A stretch of 64,000 nucleotides of DNA, taken from Hyperoplus lanceolatus (lineage: Eukaryota; Chordata; Actinopteri; Uranoscopiformes; Ammodytidae). Location: positions 19,666,501-19,730,500 of the forward strand of contig CM049408.1 of assembly GCA_026929865.2 (NCBI GenBank). The letters run 5' to 3'. The notes beneath the pieces were generated by a model. It did no database searches and was not told where the DNA came from. It saw only the letters and a program-made list of their open reading frames with translations. Positions 63,650-64,000 of the stretch are shown piece by piece (position 1 is the first letter of the stretch; each line of letters opens with the position of its first letter). The position numbers were made by a program, and so were the translations under genes.

Positions 63650-64000
63650 TTAGAGTCCTTGAAGTTTGCTGTAATAAGACACATAAGAAAACAACGGATT
63701 AGTATTACAGTGACAGTTAAAACTACAGTTCTCTGTAGTGAATGATGTGGAGAGAAAAGTAAAACTTGAAAACAGCCCACCTGTCTTCTACAGTTCTGTT
63801 GGATGGGTAGTACACCTTGAAAGTGAAGCCACTTTTTGGGAATGAGCCCTGTTGACATAAAGACAAATTAATAAATACCAAAAGTCCATATTGATACAAT
63901 ACAGTGATAACACTTTCTAGCTGGAAAGACATTGTTTATTATTTTAATTAAATATTTTGAGCCGTCCTGTCAGTTTCTTCTGTTTCTTACCGGGTTAAGA
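63650..64000 (-). CDS. pole2: DNA polymerase epsilon subunit 2, last three exons
   Basis: POLE2 is the B subunit of the leading-strand replicase, with an inactive phosphoesterase fold. Visible exons are the end of one at 64000-63991 (..LNP), then 63848-63781 (GSFPKSGFTFKVYYPSNRTV, then ED) and 63668-63650 (SKLQGL then TAA). Phases agree. The joined end TVEDSKLQGL matches the POLE2 C-terminus as I know it in mammals. The rest of the gene lies beyond the window. In mammals POLE2 also lies close to KLHDC2 and NEMF, which supports the call. Confidence 0.88.

Overview
The window is nuclear DNA from a ray-finned fish, most likely a spiny-rayed teleost. Compact GT-AG split genes encode proteins that align almost residue for residue with vertebrate orthologues, and the gaps hold Tc1, Harbinger and MITE-type repeats typical of teleosts. 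I called exons by eye from protein similarity, splice sites and phase continuity. Every join given here keeps the reading frame.

Layout: (1) 1-20,122, plus strand: the last two thirds (about 3,095 residues, 56 exon positions) of the cytoplasmic dynein 1 heavy chain gene dync1h1, from the linker to the C-terminus. (2) 20,123-33,676: about 13.5 kb with no host gene I can recognise, filled with DNA-transposon relics, MITEs and minisatellites. (3) 33,960-36,128, minus strand: a five-exon gene of unknown function. (4) 36,802-42,031, plus: wdr20, head-to-head with the unknown gene. (5) 44,695-48,753, minus: the protein kinase gene mok. (6) 49,124-57,342, plus: nemf, sharing a 370-bp promoter region with mok. 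(7) 58,946-62,186, minus: klhdc2, tail-to-tail with nemf. (8) 63,650-64,000, minus: the last three exons of pole2, running off the window.

The genes are housekeeping in character: retrograde transport (dync1h1), deubiquitinase activation (wdr20), a MAPK-like kinase (mok), ribosome-associated quality control (nemf), a CUL2 C-degron receptor (klhdc2) and DNA replication (pole2). They are neighbours, not an operon. NEMF and KLHDC2 both act in protein quality control.

The most notable signal is in dync1h1. The exon encoding the end of stalk coiled coil 1 and the first helices of the microtubule-binding domain is present twice in tandem (9397-9592 and 9752-9947). Both copies are 196 nt, have intact splice sites and the same phase, and differ at 19 of 65 residues, mostly conservatively. 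Including both copies, or skipping both, gives an early stop, so the locus looks built for mutually exclusive splicing that would give the motor two microtubule-binding heads. Other points are the unknown gene, two GC-AG introns in nemf, an extended N-terminus in mok, two possible C-termini in wdr20, and unusual repeats in the gene-free block.
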